Below, one piece after another: positions 9,332 to 17,206 of a DNA stretch of 64,000 bases; position 1 is the first letter of the stretch; every line of letters begins with the position of its first letter. Origin of the DNA: Streptomyces puniciscabiei (GTDB lineage Bacteria > Actinomycetota > Actinomycetes > Streptomycetales > Streptomycetaceae); NCBI RefSeq assembly GCF_006715785.1, contig NZ_VFNX01000001.1, positions 186,001 to 250,000 of the forward strand. Direction: 5' to 3'. The notes below the pieces were generated by a model. It saw only the letters and a program-made list of their open reading frames with translations, was not told the DNA's origin and ran no database searches. The position numbers and the translations under genes were made by a program.

Positions 9332-10039
9332 TCAGCCCCCGTCCTTGCGGGCGGCGGCGTCGATCAGCTCACGCCAGCGGCGGACGGCGGCCGGGTCTAC
9401 CGGGCTGTCCCAGCCCCGGTGACGCACCGAGGTGCCGACGTGGAAGGCGTCGACGCCCCGGGCGCGCAGCGCGGGGACGTGCTCGGCGCCGAGTCCCCCG
9501 CCCGCCATGACGGCCAGGGTGTGGCCGGGCTCGCCCTGGCGGTCCGCCTCGGCCAGCAGGGTGGGCAGTCCGTCCGCGACACCGGCGGCGCTGCCCGCGG
9601 ACAGCAGGGTGTCCAGGCCGGGCAGCCCCTCGATGGCGAGCCGTACCGCCGTCCGGTCGGCCGCGTGGTCCACGGCCCGGTGGAACGTCCAGCGGCAGCC
9701 CGGCACCGCGTCGAGCAGGGCGCGGACCGCGGGCAGGTCCGGCGCGCCGTCCGCGGTGAGGAAGCCGAGGACGAACTCCTCGGCGCCCGCCGCCCCCAGC
9801 GCCCCGGCGGCGGCACGCAGGGCGTCGAGGTCGGCGGCCTGGAAGCCGCCCGTGTCGCGCAGCATGACCCGCACGGGCACGGTGACGGCGTCCCGGGTGC
9901 GCACGAACTCCGCGAGCGCGGGGGTCATTCCGTCGGCTTCCATGTCGGCCGCCAGCTCCAGCCGATGGGCGCCGCCCGCGACAGCGGCGCGCGCCTCCTC
10001 GGCGGAGGTGACGACGACCTCCAGAATCCCCTCGCCCAT
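9332..10039 (-). CDS. cutC: CutC family protein
   Basis: 235 residues spanning the CutC TIM-barrel: LEVVVTSAEEARAAVAGGAHRLEL at the N-terminus, VRVMLRDTGGF, EEFVLGFLTADG, CRWTFHRAVDH, LDTLLSAGSA and MAGGGL, with the usual C-terminal FHVGTSVR. CutC was named for copper tolerance in E. coli, but its biochemical activity is not established. It sits between the HAD and HIT genes with gaps of 3 and 1 nt, so it belongs to this operon. I see no metal-binding motif that predicts its role. Confidence 0.88.
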   Translation of the reverse strand: MGEGILEVVVTSAEEARAAVAGGAHRLELAADMEADGMTPALAEFVRTRDAVTVPVRVMLRDTGGFQAADLDALRAAAGALGAAGAEEFVLGFLTADGAPDLPAVRALLDAVPGCRWTFHRAVDHAADRTAVRLAIEGLPGLDTLLSAGSAAGVADGLPTLLAEADRQGEPGHTLAVMAGGGLGAEHVPALRARGVDAFHVGTSVRHRGWDSPVDPAAVRRWRELIDAAARKDGG

Positions 10040-10042
10040 GGC

Positions 10043-10711
10043 TCAGACCTCCGTCCGGGTCGCGGCGGTCATGGCGGCCGTCGGCGGTGGCCAGGTCATC
10101 CCGGTGAGATCGGGGACGATCAGATCGGCCGCGGCCAGCGCCTCGGCGGACTGGGTGGAGGTGATCGCCACGCAGTCGGCTCCGGCGCTCTTCGCCGCCG
10201 CGACCCCGGCCGGGGCGTCCTCGAAGACCACGACGTCGGCGGGCGAGACACCCAGCGCCGCACAGCACTTGAGGCAGCCCTCCGGATCGGGCTTGCCGCG
10301 GCTCACGTCGTCGGAGGTGACTAGCACGTCGAACAGGTCCAGCGCCCCGACCGCGCCGAGTTCGTGCCGGGCGTAGTCCCGGGTGCCCGAGGTCACCAGG
10401 CCGAGCGGGACCCCCGACTTCCTCAGCCGGGCGAGGAGTTCGAGGGCGCCGGGGATCGCGCCGACCGGGGGCATGTCGGGGAGGGTCGTGTAGGCGAGGG
10501 CCTCGGCGAAGAGTTCGTCCACGGTGTGTCCGGGGAAGCGGGGCAGGTGGTCGAGCAGCGCCTCGCGAGGGGGCCGCCCGGCGAAGCCCCGGATGGTGGC
10601 TTCGTCGTGGGGGACGCCGTGGTTGCGGAAGAGCCGCGACCACGCCTCATAGCTGCGGGGCTCGGTGTCGATCAGGGTGCCGTCGAGATCGAACAGCGCG
10701 GCGGTGTACAT
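10043..10711 (-). CDS. HAD-superfamily sugar-phosphatase / beta-phosphoglucomutase-like protein
   Basis: 222 residues. HAD motif I is FDLDGTLIDTEP (residues 7-18), a small alpha-helical cap follows, motif II is VTSGT, motif III is GKPDP and motif IV is VVFEDAPAG. These fit a C1-capped phosphatase or phosphomutase acting on a small phosphorylated sugar or nucleotide. The ATG at 10,711 has AAGGAG upstream. Pairing with the GT4 gene (26-nt gap) resembles synthase/phosphatase couples in which the glycosyl transfer product is dephosphorylated. The substrate cannot be told from sequence. Confidence 0.85.
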   Translation of the reverse strand: MYTAALFDLDGTLIDTEPRSYEAWSRLFRNHGVPHDEATIRGFAGRPPREALLDHLPRFPGHTVDELFAEALAYTTLPDMPPVGAIPGALELLARLRKSGVPLGLVTSGTRDYARHELGAVGALDLFDVLVTSDDVSRGKPDPEGCLKCCAALGVSPADVVVFEDAPAGVAAAKSAGADCVAITSTQSAEALAAADLIVPDLTGMTWPPPTAAMTAATRTEV

Positions 10712-10737
10712 GTCGGCTCCTTCGGACGGTCGGTGGC

Positions 10738-11841
10738 TCACCGCACCTGGGCGGAGAGGGCGGCAAGGTCGCGGGCGGTCCTGGAGAGCGGAAAGCGCGC
10801 CGCGTTGGCGAACCCGGACCGGCGCAGACCGTCCAGCGCGCCAGGGTCGTCCCGCAGCCCGGTCAGCTCGGCCAGCGCCCGCCGCGGATCGGCGAGGAGA
10901 TCGAGGGGCAGCGCCGAGTCGCCCAGCGCGTCCCGCAGCCCCGGCACCGGCTGGTACGCCACCGGCAGCCCGCACGCCTGCGCCTCCACGGCCACCAGAC
11001 CGAACGCCTCCAGCTTCGCGGACGGCACCACCAGCAGATCGTGCTCGGCGAACGTCGCCCACAGCTCCTCGCGGCTCAGCCACCCGAGATGCCGTACGGC
11101 CGACAGGTCCCGTTCCCCGGCCAGCCGCCGGAACTCGGCGACCGGCGCGGCCATGCTGAGCCGCACCCCGGGTACGCCGGTCAGCGCGGCGACCAGTTCG
11201 GCGGCGCCCTTCTCGGCGGTGAGCCGGCCGGCGTACAGCACCCGGAGCGGCCCGTCCTCCCGGGGGACGCGGACCGGCGGCTGGGCCAGCAGGGCGTCCG
11301 GGACGCCCCAGGGGATGTGGACGATACGGCCGCTGTCCGTCCGCGGGGCCAGCCGGCGCAGTTGGTCGGCCATCCCGGCGGTCGGCACCACCAGGGAGCG
11401 GGCCGACTCGACCGCCTCCCGCAGCACCGCGCCCTGGGTCTCGTACTCGGCGGCGAACAGCAGGTCCGTGCCGTGCACCAGGCCGATGGCGGGATGCTTG
11501 GGGTAGCCCCGCAGCAGCGCCGGGGTGGCGCCGAAGGCGAGGTGCTGGAGGTGGACGACGTCCTGCTCGGTGTGCGGGAAGCGGGCGGTGACCGCGTCCG
11601 TCAGTCGGTCGACGTAGGCCCAGAAGCCTTCGCCGCTGAGCTGTTTGCCGGGGACGCCCAGCAGGGCGAGGGGGCTTTCGTCGGGCGGCGGGGTGGCGTC
11701 CGCAACCCCGGGGATCAGCATGAACGCGCTCGCCGCCAGCGGCCCGTCCGGGTCGAGGTACAGGTCCTTGAGCAGCTCGACGCTGCCGCCCGGACTCCCC
11801 CAGGGCAGATCGAGTCCGGTCAGGATCCGGGGTGCGCTCAC
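10738..11841 (-). CDS. GT4-family glycosyltransferase
   Basis: 367 residues with GT-B fold signatures. The donor domain has VLYAGRLTAEKGAAELVAAL, and the EX7E motif of family 4 appears as SAKLEAFGLVAVEAQACGLPV near residue 290. The N-terminus (GLDLPWGSPGGSVELLKDL) matches the glycine-rich loop of retaining GT4 enzymes. The GTG start at 11,841 overlaps the stop of the upstream dCTP-deaminase-like gene (GTGA). It is retaining by family, with unknown donor and acceptor. It differs from the GT1 enzymes of the neighbouring RiPP cluster, which supports a separate pathway for this operon. Confidence 0.9.
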   Translation of the reverse strand: MSAPRILTGLDLPWGSPGGSVELLKDLYLDPDGPLAASAFMLIPGVADATPPPDESPLALLGVPGKQLSGEGFWAYVDRLTDAVTARFPHTEQDVVHLQHLAFGATPALLRGYPKHPAIGLVHGTDLLFAAEYETQGAVLREAVESARSLVVPTAGMADQLRRLAPRTDSGRIVHIPWGVPDALLAQPPVRVPREDGPLRVLYAGRLTAEKGAAELVAALTGVPGVRLSMAAPVAEFRRLAGERDLSAVRHLGWLSREELWATFAEHDLLVVPSAKLEAFGLVAVEAQACGLPVAYQPVPGLRDALGDSALPLDLLADPRRALAELTGLRDDPGALDGLRRSGFANAARFPLSRTARDLAALSAQVR

Positions 11842-12365
11842 CGCAGCTCCTCGTACAGCCGCGAGATGTCGATCCCGCTGGTCCGGGTGTATTTGCGGCC
11901 CAGTCCCTGATAGCTGGCCATCGCGCCCTCGGCGACCAGGAAGACGATCTTCCCGAAGGGCATCAGCGGATAGACCCGCACCGGCCGCGCCACCCGGATC
12001 TCCAGGGTCCAGCGGATGGCGTGGCCCACGTGTCCGAGCGGGGCGGAGACATGGACCCAGATGCCGAGCGCGCCGAGGCTGCGGTCGCCGTTGATCATCT
12101 GGGCGTAGCGCTCGGAGTGGGTGCGCTCGTGGGTGACGCCGAGGTAGAGCTGCCCCGGCCGCAGCACCATGCCCTCGGGCGGGATGACGTGCTCGGTGAC
12201 CCGGGTCACGGCGGCGGCGTCCAGCTCGTCGCCCTCGCAGACCCGGATGCGGTCCCCGAGGTGCCAGTCGTAGGCGTTCGGCGAGATCCGCTCGGGATCG
12301 TAGGGCTCGATCACGATGTCGCCGCGCTCCACGGCGGTGGCGATGACTTCGCGGGTGAGGATCAT
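11838..12365 (-). CDS. dCTP deaminase-like protein 1
   Basis: 175 residues, all within the dCTP deaminase/dUTPase-like fold: MILTREVIATAVERGDIVIEPYDPERISPNAYDWHLGD at the start, a LRPGQLYLGVTHE strand, and PVRVYPLMPFGKIVFLV. At the catalytic region the Glu equivalent to E. coli Dcd Glu138 is kept (RWTLEI). The GRSSxxR loop has become GDRSLGA, so the Arg equivalent to Arg115 is lost. ATG start overlaps the stop of the next upstream gene, which encodes a paralogue. The pair may form a heteromeric enzyme. The natural substrate is unknown, and ordinary nucleotide salvage seems unlikely in this setting. Confidence 0.82.
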   Translation of the reverse strand: MILTREVIATAVERGDIVIEPYDPERISPNAYDWHLGDRIRVCEGDELDAAAVTRVTEHVIPPEGMVLRPGQLYLGVTHERTHSERYAQMINGDRSLGALGIWVHVSAPLGHVGHAIRWTLEIRVARPVRVYPLMPFGKIVFLVAEGAMASYQGLGRKYTRTSGIDISRLYEELR

Positions 12366-12892
12366 GTCGTCGGCACCGCCACGTCCTTCCAGTAGCGGGA
12401 CTCCTGGGGGCCCGCCGAGGACTGGTACTTGCCGCGGTAGAGGTCGACCTCGCCGAGCGACACGAAGAACATGATCTGGCCGATCTTCATCCCCGGGTAC
12501 ACCCGCAGCGGCCGGACCGGGGAGAGCATCAGCGTCCACTGGCCGTGGAAGCCGATGTCGCCGATGGGCGCCGTGATCTCCACGAACAGCCCGAGCCGCC
12601 CGACCGAGGACCGCCCGAAGAGCAGCGGCACGTACTGGTCGGAGCCGACCTGTTCCACGGTGTGCCCGAGATAGAGCTGGTCGGGTCTGAGGACATAGCC
12701 GTCCTCCCCGATGGTGATCTCCCGGGTGGCGTTGGGCCGGTAGGGGTCGATGACCTCGTCGGTGTAGGTCAGCAGCCGGTCGCCGAGGCAGACGTTGTAG
12801 CTGTTGGGGTTCACCTGGGCCGGGTTGAACGGCGAGATGACGATCCGGCCGTCGTTCGCGGCCTCGGTGATCTCGGGACCGGTGAGGATCAC
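12362..12892 (-). CDS. dCTP deaminase-like protein 2
   Basis: 176 residues, same fold and length as the next gene. The conserved Ser/Arg loop is intact here (LLFGRSSVGRLGLFVEI), and the C-terminal RPLRVYPGMKIGQIMFF block is canonical. The residue aligned with catalytic Glu138 is not Glu (QWTLML). GTG start at 12,892 overlaps the stop of the AurF-like gene. Each of the two paralogues thus lacks a catalytic element that the other keeps. Because active sites of this family lie at subunit interfaces, a composite active site is plausible but is my inference. Confidence 0.82.
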   Translation of the reverse strand: MILTGPEITEAANDGRIVISPFNPAQVNPNSYNVCLGDRLLTYTDEVIDPYRPNATREITIGEDGYVLRPDQLYLGHTVEQVGSDQYVPLLFGRSSVGRLGLFVEITAPIGDIGFHGQWTLMLSPVRPLRVYPGMKIGQIMFFVSLGEVDLYRGKYQSSAGPQESRYWKDVAVPTT

Positions 12893-13893
12893 GTGGCCCT
12901 CCCCGTGGCGCCCGCGGCGCCCTCGAAGTCGAAGTCCACCCGGTCCGCCACGTCCAGCTCCCGCAGCATGCGCAGGATCCCGGAGAAGTCGGTGACGAGC
13001 AGGTCCGCCTGTCCGCTGCCCCGGGAGTCCTCGACGATGTCCCGGGCCTTGGGGATGCCCGCGAACTCCAGGACCTTCAGCCACCAGTCGAAGTCCTCGG
13101 CGCAGAAGGCGTTGATGCCGGCGGGCAGGGACGCCACGAAGAAGTCCTGCTGGGGCTTGGAGAGGTTGACGAAGACGTCCTTCATCACCTCGACCATGAC
13201 CGGGCCGTGCGCCGACTCGTCGCGGGCGTGCAGCCGGGCGATCGTGGAGTGCAGCGGCTGCACGGTGGTGTCCCGGGCCATCAGGTCGAGGAAGGCGTTG
13301 ACGCTCACCTCGCCGACCGTGGTCCACAGCAGGTAGAGCAGGTCCGACTCCCAGCGCTCGGCGGAGGCGTCCTGCGCCTGGTGCAGCAGCCGGTTGGTGA
13401 CGGGGTGCCCGCAGTCGGGTTCGGCGGTGATGCCCCGGGCCTGGCGGGTGCGCTGCATGCCGAGCATGTGCATGTACGTGTGCCACACCTCGTCGATGTG
13501 GGACTGCCGCACGATCTCCTTGACCTCGAAGCGGTCCACCCCGGGGAACACGGCATGGCCGAGCTTCTCGAAGGTGGGGTTGACGACGAACTCCTCGGCG
13601 GCCACGACGCGTTCGTTGTACGCGATCCAGCCCAGGGTGTTCGCCGTGCGCCGTTTGTCCTCCGGGGCGTCCCGGAAGTCGGGGTGCTCGCCGAACGGCA
13701 TCAGCGCGACGGGGTAGTCGAGCAGTTCGGGGTCGTACTCCTCGGCTCCGGTGACCTTCTCCATGTCGGTGCGGACGGTGGCCCGGCGGGGCCAGGCCGC
13801 CGCCAGCCGGCGGAGCGTGCTGGGGCCGACCTGACCGGTGGCTTCCTCGATGGATCCCAACTCTTGCGTTCCTCCGTTGTCTTGCCGCGTCAT
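12889..13893 (-). CDS. AurF/CmlI-type di-iron N-oxygenase
   Basis: 334 residues. All seven expected iron ligands of the AurF family (p-aminobenzoate N-oxygenase) can be placed: a Glu in VVAAEEFVVN, Glu and His in HIDEVWHTYMH, Glu in TVGEVSVNAF, and His/Glu/His in LHARDESAHGP. AurF and CmlI oxidise aryl-amines to nitro compounds through a peroxo-di-iron intermediate; relatives hydroxylate other amines. ATG start overlaps the stop of the methyltransferase gene. A possible TTG start about 13 codons downstream has a better GGAGG site, so the N-terminus is uncertain. The substrate is unknown. Confidence 0.88.
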   Translation of the reverse strand: MTRQDNGGTQELGSIEEATGQVGPSTLRRLAAAWPRRATVRTDMEKVTGAEEYDPELLDYPVALMPFGEHPDFRDAPEDKRRTANTLGWIAYNERVVAAEEFVVNPTFEKLGHAVFPGVDRFEVKEIVRQSHIDEVWHTYMHMLGMQRTRQARGITAEPDCGHPVTNRLLHQAQDASAERWESDLLYLLWTTVGEVSVNAFLDLMARDTTVQPLHSTIARLHARDESAHGPVMVEVMKDVFVNLSKPQQDFFVASLPAGINAFCAEDFDWWLKVLEFAGIPKARDIVEDSRGSGQADLLVTDFSGILRMLRELDVADRVDFDFEGAAGATGRAT

Positions 13894-14936
13894 TCGGCCG
13901 GTCCTGCGGTGGGGCGGGCCTCGATGACCCGGTATCCGCTGAAGCCGAGCGGCGCGCCGATCTGTGTCAGCTCGAGGCCGGCGGCGTCGAGGAGCTCGGT
14001 GAACTCCCGCTCGGTGCGCTCCCGGCCGTGGGTCAGGACCATCAGGTTGAGGTCGCTGACGGTGAGGAAGGGGTCGGTCGTGGTGTCCGCGACGGGCGGT
14101 GCGACGACCTCGACGATCAGCACCCGGGCCGGGTCCGCCATGGCCCGGCGGCAGTTGCGGAGGATCGTCACGCAGGTCTCGTCGTCCCAGTCGTGCAGCA
14201 CGCTCTTGATCACATAGCGGTCGCCGCCCTCGGGCACGACGGTGCGGAAGTCCTGGGCGGCCAGTTCGCACCGGTCCGCGACACCCGCGGCGGCGAGGAC
14301 GTCCGGGGCTGCGGCCACCCCCACCGGGGTGTCGACCAGGATCCCGCGCAGGTGGGAGTGGTGCCCGAGCACCCCGGCGAGCAGGGCGCCGTTGCCGCCG
14401 CCGACGTCCACGACGGTCTTGACGCCGTCGAAGTCGTACGACCGGGCCAGCGCCTGGGCCTCCGCGCCGCCACTGACCGCCATCGCGGCGTGGAACTCCG
14501 CGCCCAGCTCCGGATCGGCCGCGAACAGGTCGAAGACCGAGCCTCCGGTGACCGACTCCACGGACGGCCGTCCGGTGCGCAGACACTCGGTGAACCGTCC
14601 CCAGGACGCCCAGACGGCTTCGCTGAAGTAGGGCATCAGCATCGGGCGGACGGAGCCCGGCACGTCCGAGCGGAGCAGGTCGCCCGCCGGGGCCAGCCGG
14701 AAGCCGTCCTCGCCCTCCTGCTCCACCACGCCGAGGGTGGCCAGGCCCCGCAGCAGTCGGCGCAGCGCCGGGACCCGGGTCCCGGTGTGTTCGGCCAACT
14801 CCTCTGTGGTCAAGGGTTGTTCGGCGAGCAGGTCGGGGAGCCGCAGCCGGGCGGCGGCGTGGATCATCTGGGCGGGAATGAAACCGAAGGCGAGGCGGTA
14901 GAGGCGGGCTGCCGCCATCGGGTCGATCATGGTCAC
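13890..14936 (-). CDS. SAM-dependent O-methyltransferase with dimerisation domain
   Basis: 348 residues. An N-terminal winged-helix dimerisation domain (residues ~10-100; LPDLLAEQPLTTEELAEHTG) precedes a class I methyltransferase domain with SAM-binding motif VVDVGGGNGALL and LIVEVV. The catalytic-His region is SVLHDWDDETC. This is the plant-COMT-like family (PF00891) common in natural-product clusters. The GTG at 14,936 overlaps the P450 stop; an ATG two codons later is an alternative. It is translationally coupled to both neighbours, so methylation probably acts on the same intermediate as the P450 and the AurF-like enzyme. Confidence 0.9.
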   Translation of the reverse strand: MTMIDPMAAARLYRLAFGFIPAQMIHAAARLRLPDLLAEQPLTTEELAEHTGTRVPALRRLLRGLATLGVVEQEGEDGFRLAPAGDLLRSDVPGSVRPMLMPYFSEAVWASWGRFTECLRTGRPSVESVTGGSVFDLFAADPELGAEFHAAMAVSGGAEAQALARSYDFDGVKTVVDVGGGNGALLAGVLGHHSHLRGILVDTPVGVAAAPDVLAAAGVADRCELAAQDFRTVVPEGGDRYVIKSVLHDWDDETCVTILRNCRRAMADPARVLIVEVVAPPVADTTTDPFLTVSDLNLMVLTHGRERTEREFTELLDAAGLELTQIGAPLGFSGYRVIEARPTAGPAE

Positions 14937-16174
14937 GTGCCACTCGTTTCCGGACGAACAGGAGCGAAGGAGATGGGCAGTGCGGTCAGCCCGCACAGGA
15001 TGCTGATCTGGCGCCAGCGCAACTCGTCGGCCGGGACAGCCAGTTGCAGTCCGCCGAACCGGCCGAGCAGCGCTCCGAGCGCCGTGGTCGCGAGCATCCG
15101 GGCCAGCGGGGCGCCGAGGCAGTAGTGGATGCCGTGCCCGAAGGCCAGATGGGGGTTGGCCGTCCGCCGTACGTCCAGGGTGTCGGCGTCCAGGAAGGCG
15201 CCGGGGTCCCGGTTGGCCAGGGACAGGCCGATGTTGACGACCGAGCCGCGGGGGATCACGGTCCCGCCGATGACCACGTCGTCGACGGCGACCCGGAGTG
15301 CGGACTGGCCCGCCGATCCCTCGTAGCGCAGCAGTTCCTCCACCGCCGACGGCAGCAGCGCCGGGTCGTCGCGGACCAGGGTCAGCTGGTCCGGGTGGAG
15401 CAGCAGGGTGAGCAGTCCGTTGCCGATGAGGTTGGTGGTCGTCTCGTGTCCGGCGACGAGCAACAGCACGGCCAGGCCGATGAGTTCGTCGTCGTCGAGG
15501 CTGCTGCGCTGTTCCTGGGCCACAATGAGGGCGCTGAGCAGATCGGGCTGCTCGTCCGGCGCCAGGCCTGGTCGTACGGCGGCACGCTTGGCCGCGACGA
15601 GCCGGGTGAAGTAGGCGCGCAGTCGGCGGGAGCGCTCCTCGCGGGTGCGCGGTCCGGCGGCGGTGGACAGGGTGCGCGCGGCCCAGGCGCGGAAGGCGTC
15701 CCGGTCCTGGGTGGGCACGCCGAGCAGCTCGCAGATGACCAGCACGGGCAGCGGGAAGGCGAGGTCGGCAATGACGTCCGCACGCCCGGTGGGCGCGAGG
15801 GCGTCGAGGAGTTCGCCGGTGACGGCCTCGGCCCTCGGCGCCAGCGCGTTGATCCGACGGCGGGTGAACCCGTGGGAGACGAGTCCGCGCAACCGGGTGT
15901 GGTGCGGCGGATCGTTGTTGGCCATCGGGGAGTAGGCGTTCGCGGTGTCGACCGGACGGCCGAGACGGCGCGGGTCGTTGGAGAGCCCGGGGGCGCGCAG
16001 GGCCTGGCGAGCCTCGGCGTACCCGGAGACCAGCCAGTACGTGAAGCCGCTCTCCTCCCGTACCAGGCGGACCGGTGATTCCGTGCGCATCCGCTGGTGG
16101 ACCGCGTCCGGTTCGGTGAGCAGCCGGTACGGGCTGAAATCGAGCAACGGTTCGAGATCCGGCTTAGTCTGCAC
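14933..16174 (-). CDS. Cytochrome P450 (CYP105/107-like)
   Basis: 413 residues. I-helix oxygen-binding motif is AGHETTT, the K-helix ExxR is in EELLRYEG, and the haem-binding loop is [15 protein letters not shown] with the Cys ligand. Soluble bacterial class I P450, needing ferredoxin partners encoded elsewhere. First gene of the nine-gene minus-strand operon. The 285-nt gap upstream, shared with the divergent LuxR-type regulator, should hold its promoter. It has the same length as the P450 at 30,123-31,364 and shares many blocks with it, so the two are paralogues. Confidence 0.94.
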   Translation of the reverse strand: MQTKPDLEPLLDFSPYRLLTEPDAVHQRMRTESPVRLVREESGFTYWLVSGYAEARQALRAPGLSNDPRRLGRPVDTANAYSPMANNDPPHHTRLRGLVSHGFTRRRINALAPRAEAVTGELLDALAPTGRADVIADLAFPLPVLVICELLGVPTQDRDAFRAWAARTLSTAAGPRTREERSRRLRAYFTRLVAAKRAAVRPGLAPDEQPDLLSALIVAQEQRSSLDDDELIGLAVLLLVAGHETTTNLIGNGLLTLLLHPDQLTLVRDDPALLPSAVEELLRYEGSAGQSALRVAVDDVVIGGTVIPRGSVVNIGLSLANRDPGAFLDADTLDVRRTANPHLAFGHGIHYCLGAPLARMLATTALGALLGRFGGLQLAVPADELRWRQISILCGLTALPISFAPVRPETSGT

Positions 16175-16459
16175 CTGTTCCCCCTGAGCCGACCGACCGG
16201 ATCACCTTCGCACCGTGTGCCGGAAGCTGTCGTCCGCCCCTGGACCGGATTTGCTTCTCAGACTGGAGGTTGAGGTTCCGACTCCGTCTCCACCGGCCGC
16301 CACCTGGGGCTGTGAAGCCGAGCTCGAATGGCGCTAGATCTTTCCGGCGAGCTATCAGTACTCTGCAAGACGAGACAAGTGGTCCAGACCATCGGTCGTG
16401 GCCCGCTTCCAGTACGTCTGTCTTCGGGATTCATGCACTCATGGGGGTTATTTCACAGC
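16175..16459. promoter_or_regulatory. Divergent promoter region of the P450 operon and the LuxR-type regulator
   Basis: 285 bp without a credible gene between two divergent starts. It should contain promoters in both directions. I could not identify a strong -10/-35 pair or a clear palindrome by eye. Confidence 0.5.
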
Positions 16460-17155
16460 ATGACGAACACAACTGAGGCTGACTGTATACGGGTCCTGAT
16501 CTGCGACCCACGCCATCTGATGCGAGCGGGGATGGTCAGCGTCCTGGAGAGAGAACCGGACATCAGCGTGGTGGGCGAGGCCCTCGACGGCCGGGAGATG
16601 CTCACCGCGGTGCAGAGCCTGCGCCCGCATGTCGCACTCATCAACCACGACGCCGACGCCGTGGACGGCATCGCCATGGCGCGCAGACTGCGCAGAACGG
16701 CCCCGGACAACGCGCCGGGCGTCCTCATGCTCAGCTCCCGGACCGAGCAGGCGGAGCTGCTGTCGGCGCTGAAGGGCGGGGTGCGCGGCTTGCTCCCGGG
16801 CAACTGCGACCCGCGGACCCTGCCCGCCGCCATCCGTGACATCGCCGGCGGCGCGATGGTCCTGAAGTCACCGAACGCCGTGCAGCTGATCGGCAGACTG
16901 CTCAACCGCTCGCCCGAGGTGGCCGCTTCCGCGGGCTCCGGGCAGCTCGCGCTGCTCACCACCCGGGAGCGCGATGTGCTGTCACTCGTCGCGAACGGCC
17001 ACTCCAACCTGGTGATCGCGAAGATGCTGTCGCTGAGCGAGGCGACGGTCAAGTCCCACCTCTATCACCTGTGCCAGAAGCTCGGCCTGCGCGATCGCAC
17101 CCAGGCCGTGATCCTCGCGTACGAGACGGGCCTGGTCCGCCCCTGCGCGGCCTGA
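16460..17155 (+). CDS. Orphan LuxR/NarL-type response regulator with degenerate receiver
   Basis: 231 residues. The N-terminal receiver domain (residues ~9-125) keeps the acidic pair (ICDPRH). The phosphoacceptor Asp region reads VALINHDADAVDG, with Asn where Asp is expected, and the conserved Lys (usually GYLLK) is replaced in RGLLPGN. The C-terminal LuxR helix-turn-helix is intact: LTTRERDVLSLVANGHSNLVIAKMLSLSEATVKSHL. No histidine kinase is adjacent. I infer phosphorylation-independent control, possibly responding to an end product, of the flanking P450 operon and/or the RiPP cluster. The ATG at 16,460 is preferred; upstream in-frame starts exist. Confidence 0.88.
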   Translation: MTNTTEADCIRVLICDPRHLMRAGMVSVLEREPDISVVGEALDGREMLTAVQSLRPHVALINHDADAVDGIAMARRLRRTAPDNAPGVLMLSSRTEQAELLSALKGGVRGLLPGNCDPRTLPAAIRDIAGGAMVLKSPNAVQLIGRLLNRSPEVAASAGSGQLALLTTRERDVLSLVANGHSNLVIAKMLSLSEATVKSHLYHLCQKLGLRDRTQAVILAYETGLVRPCAA

Positions 17156-17206
17156 TCCGGCGGCCGGGGGCGGTGTCGGCGGCAGCGACCGACGCCGGTA
17201 CCGTCC

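Noticed and set aside
12362..13486. Arg/Pro/His-rich long ORFs opposite or frame-shifted to the real genes (several across the window)
   Set aside because: High-GC DNA keeps shadow frames open. These have low-complexity composition, no starts with ribosome-binding sites and no conserved motifs.
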